A stretch of DNA of 7,589 nt, taken from positions 1 through 7,589 of the forward strand of contig URQW01000117.1 in NCBI GenBank assembly GCA_900550105.1, read 5' to 3'. The position numbers and the translations under genes were made by a program. Within the stretch, counting starts at the first letter, position 1. Each line of letters starts with the position of its first letter. The notes beneath the pieces were generated by a model that saw nothing but the letters and a program-made list of their open reading frames with translations, was not told the origin of the DNA and did no database searches. This document shows positions 6,257-7,589 of this stretch, one piece after another. Source of the stretch: an uncultured Pelosinus sp. GTDB taxonomy: Bacteria > Bacillota > Negativicutes > UMGS1260.

Positions 6257-7589
6257 TTAGGTTCGTTTGAAAAAACGACTTAGATCCTGTGGTGTAAAAC
6301 GAATCATAGCGGGACGCCCGTGAGGACAGGCATAAGGCAGCTGTGTCTGTACAAGCGAGCCGATGAGAGCCTGCATTTGGCGCATATTGAGTCGTTCGCC
6401 AGCCCGAATGGCGCCATGACAAGCGGCAAGCTGCAAGCAGGAATGACGCAATGCTTGCGGTGTGGGCCTTGTATCACTTTCTAACAGCTGTAAAATATCG
6501 CGAATATAAGCCTCGGCATAAGCCGAATGAATATCAGCCGGAACTTCTAAGAGACGAATTGTGGCAGGGCCCGCCGCTTCCAGGGAAAATCCAAGTTCAT
6601 AAAAAAGTCCTTGATAATCAAGAATCAAGTCGGCTTCTACTTCCTGCACATCCAATAATTGCGGCACAAGCAGTTGTTGACTAGGAATCCGATCGGCAGC
6701 ACTGCTCATTTTATCATAAAGAATGCGTTCATGCGCTGCATGCTGATCAATAATATACAGTCCATCATTGCCTTGGGCAATAATATAGCAGTTATCTACT
6801 TGTCCTAGTGGATAGAGTTCACCGGAAAAATCACTGCCTTCAGCCGCCGGGAGCGAATCAGCAACCGCTGCCGTCTGTGAAGCACATTCTGCCTCCCTAG
6901 CAACCGCTCCAATAGCCGCTGTTTCCTGCGAAAAGGAATCCTGCTCTTGCAGCGCCTGCCGCGCTTCGGCAAAGGAAACAGCAGCGGGAGCATCATGATA
7001 GGGCTGCCAATTCTCGCCAAAGCTTTCGCGAACTTCACTCCTGTGAGGAATAGCAGCAATATTTTCAAAGGAAATTTGTTGGATTTTTTCCGTGCTGTGC
7101 TGTGACATTTCTGGCGCACTGGCTGCGGACGCTATGAGCGAGCCTGGATTCAATAAAACTGATTTTACGGCACGATATAATGCCTGATAAATCAACTGAT
7201 CATTGCTAAATTTAATTTCCGCTTTTTGCGGATGTACATTAACATCCACTGTGTCTGGTGAAATTTTCAAAGATAAAACAGCTAGCGGATAGCCTGATTT
7301 CGGCAAAAGTGAGTGATAGGCATTGTCAAGTGCTTTAGCCATCATCCGATTTTGAATGACTCGCTCATTAACAATGAAGGTTTGCCACGACCGCGTTCCT
7401 TTGATGAGATTTGGTTTCGCTACAATCCCGGTAATTTCAATCCCTTCATAAGCAAAATCCACTGTCAAAATATCAGGAACAATCTTATGACCATAAAGAC
7501 TCGCTGCCGCATCAGACAGTTTGCCTGTTCCCGGCGTTGATAAAACAAGTCGCTGTTGATTAATCAGCTTAAACGACACCTGCGGATGG
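6257..7589 (-). CDS. mutL: DNA mismatch repair protein MutL, 5' end outside window
   Basis: MutL links MutS mismatch recognition to strand removal. The frame is open to the right edge and reads HPQ before the in-frame GTG at 7579, matching the internal MutL segment HPQVSFKLIN. That GTG is therefore not the start, and perhaps 190 N-terminal residues (GHKL ATPase) lie outside. Counting from 7579 as residue 1, the visible parts are the transducer end with VDVNVHPQKAEIKF (111-124) and a long Ala/Gln/Ser-rich linker (about 145-250). The C-terminal dimerisation/endonuclease domain follows from about 255. That domain has DQHAAHERILYD (278-289), ACHGAIRAGERL, CPHGRP and a terminal FFKR. These are the metal-site motifs of endonuclease-type MutL, expected in bacteria lacking MutH. 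The last acidic position of the DQHA motif is Asp rather than Glu. It is the first visible gene of the operon; the promoter lies to the right. Confidence 0.97.
   Translation of the reverse strand, partial: HPQVSFKLINQQRLVLSTPGTGKLSDAAASLYGHKIVPDILTVDFAYEGIEITGIVAKPNLIKGTRSWQTFIVNERVIQNRMMAKALDNAYHSLLPKSGYPLAVLSLKISPDTVDVNVHPQKAEIKFSNDQLIYQALYRAVKSVLLNPGSLIASAASAPEMSQHSTEKIQQISFENIAAIPHRSEVRESFGENWQPYHDAPAAVSFAEARQALQEQDSFSQETAAIGAVAREAECASQTAAVADSLPAAEGSDFSGELYPLGQVDNCYIIAQGNDGLYIIDQHAAHERILYDKMSSAADRIPSQQLLVPQLLDVQEVEADLILDYQGLFYELGFSLEAAGPATIRLLEVPADIHSAYAEAYIRDILQLLESDTRPTPQALRHSCLQLAACHGAIRAGERLNMRQMQALIGSLVQTQLPYACPHGRPAMIRFTPQDLSRFFKRT

Noticed and set aside
5636..6283. Three short plus-strand reading frames opposite the methyltransferase and its junction with mutL
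   Set aside because: They are shadows of well-supported minus-strand genes, with no protein motif and no sign of separate coding.
6805..7119. 104-codon minus-strand reading frame overlapping mutL
   Set aside because: It is a shifted frame across the Ala/Gln-rich MutL linker, is artificially rich in Arg and Lys, and has no recognisable motif.
7577..7579. GTG as the start of a 440-residue MutL
   Set aside because: The frame is open upstream to the window edge, and HPQ before the GTG continues a conserved internal MutL motif; the true start lies outside.

Overview
This window holds ordinary, well-conserved chromosomal genes, all transcribed from the minus strand, so it reads right to left. The organism looks like an anaerobic, diderm-type Firmicute, most plausibly a Negativicute (Sporomusa/Pelosinus-like). 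The reasons are the order mutL, methyltransferase, miaA, hfq; an Hfq core of Gram-positive type with the RKEN rim; strong AGGAGG-type ribosome sites; low-to-moderate G+C; and a NarK-type nitrate transporter. The taxon is an inference from gene content and cannot be proved from the window.

Layout in transcription order. (1) 7589-6257: mutL, entering from beyond the right edge. Most of the protein is visible, including the end of the ATPase half, the linker and the endonuclease-type C-terminal domain. (2) 6223-5435: an RsmJ-like (SAM_MT family) methyltransferase. (3) 5434-4493: miaA, whose GTG start directly follows the methyltransferase stop. (4) 4456-4184: hfq, followed by a hairpin terminator. 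These four genes look like one operon. (5) 4033-2957: a secreted or membrane-anchored HtrA-type serine protease with its own promoter. That promoter carries an 11-bp-period direct repeat like an OmpR-family response-regulator box. (6) 2942-2616: a small DUF1904 (tautomerase/MIF-fold) protein, apparently co-transcribed with htrA, then a hairpin terminator. (7) 2496-1276: tyrS, with a near-consensus promoter and a leader too short for a T-box, ending in a strong intrinsic terminator. (8) 1109-1: a narK-type nitrate/nitrite transporter that runs off the left edge.

The operon groups DNA mismatch repair, a nucleic-acid methyltransferase, tRNA A37 prenylation and the RNA chaperone Hfq. This is a known housekeeping neighbourhood of bacteria, here with the extra methyltransferase inserted. 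The htrA pair serves envelope protein quality control, tyrS serves translation, and the nitrate transporter belongs to anaerobic or nitrogen metabolism.

No RNA gene, mobile element, CRISPR array or foreign island was found, and no gene-free stretch exceeds about 170 bases. I see no convincing novel system. The most interesting non-coding signal is a 15-bp perfect inverted repeat upstream of the transporter. Its arms each contain the same 10-bp palindrome, 22 bp apart.
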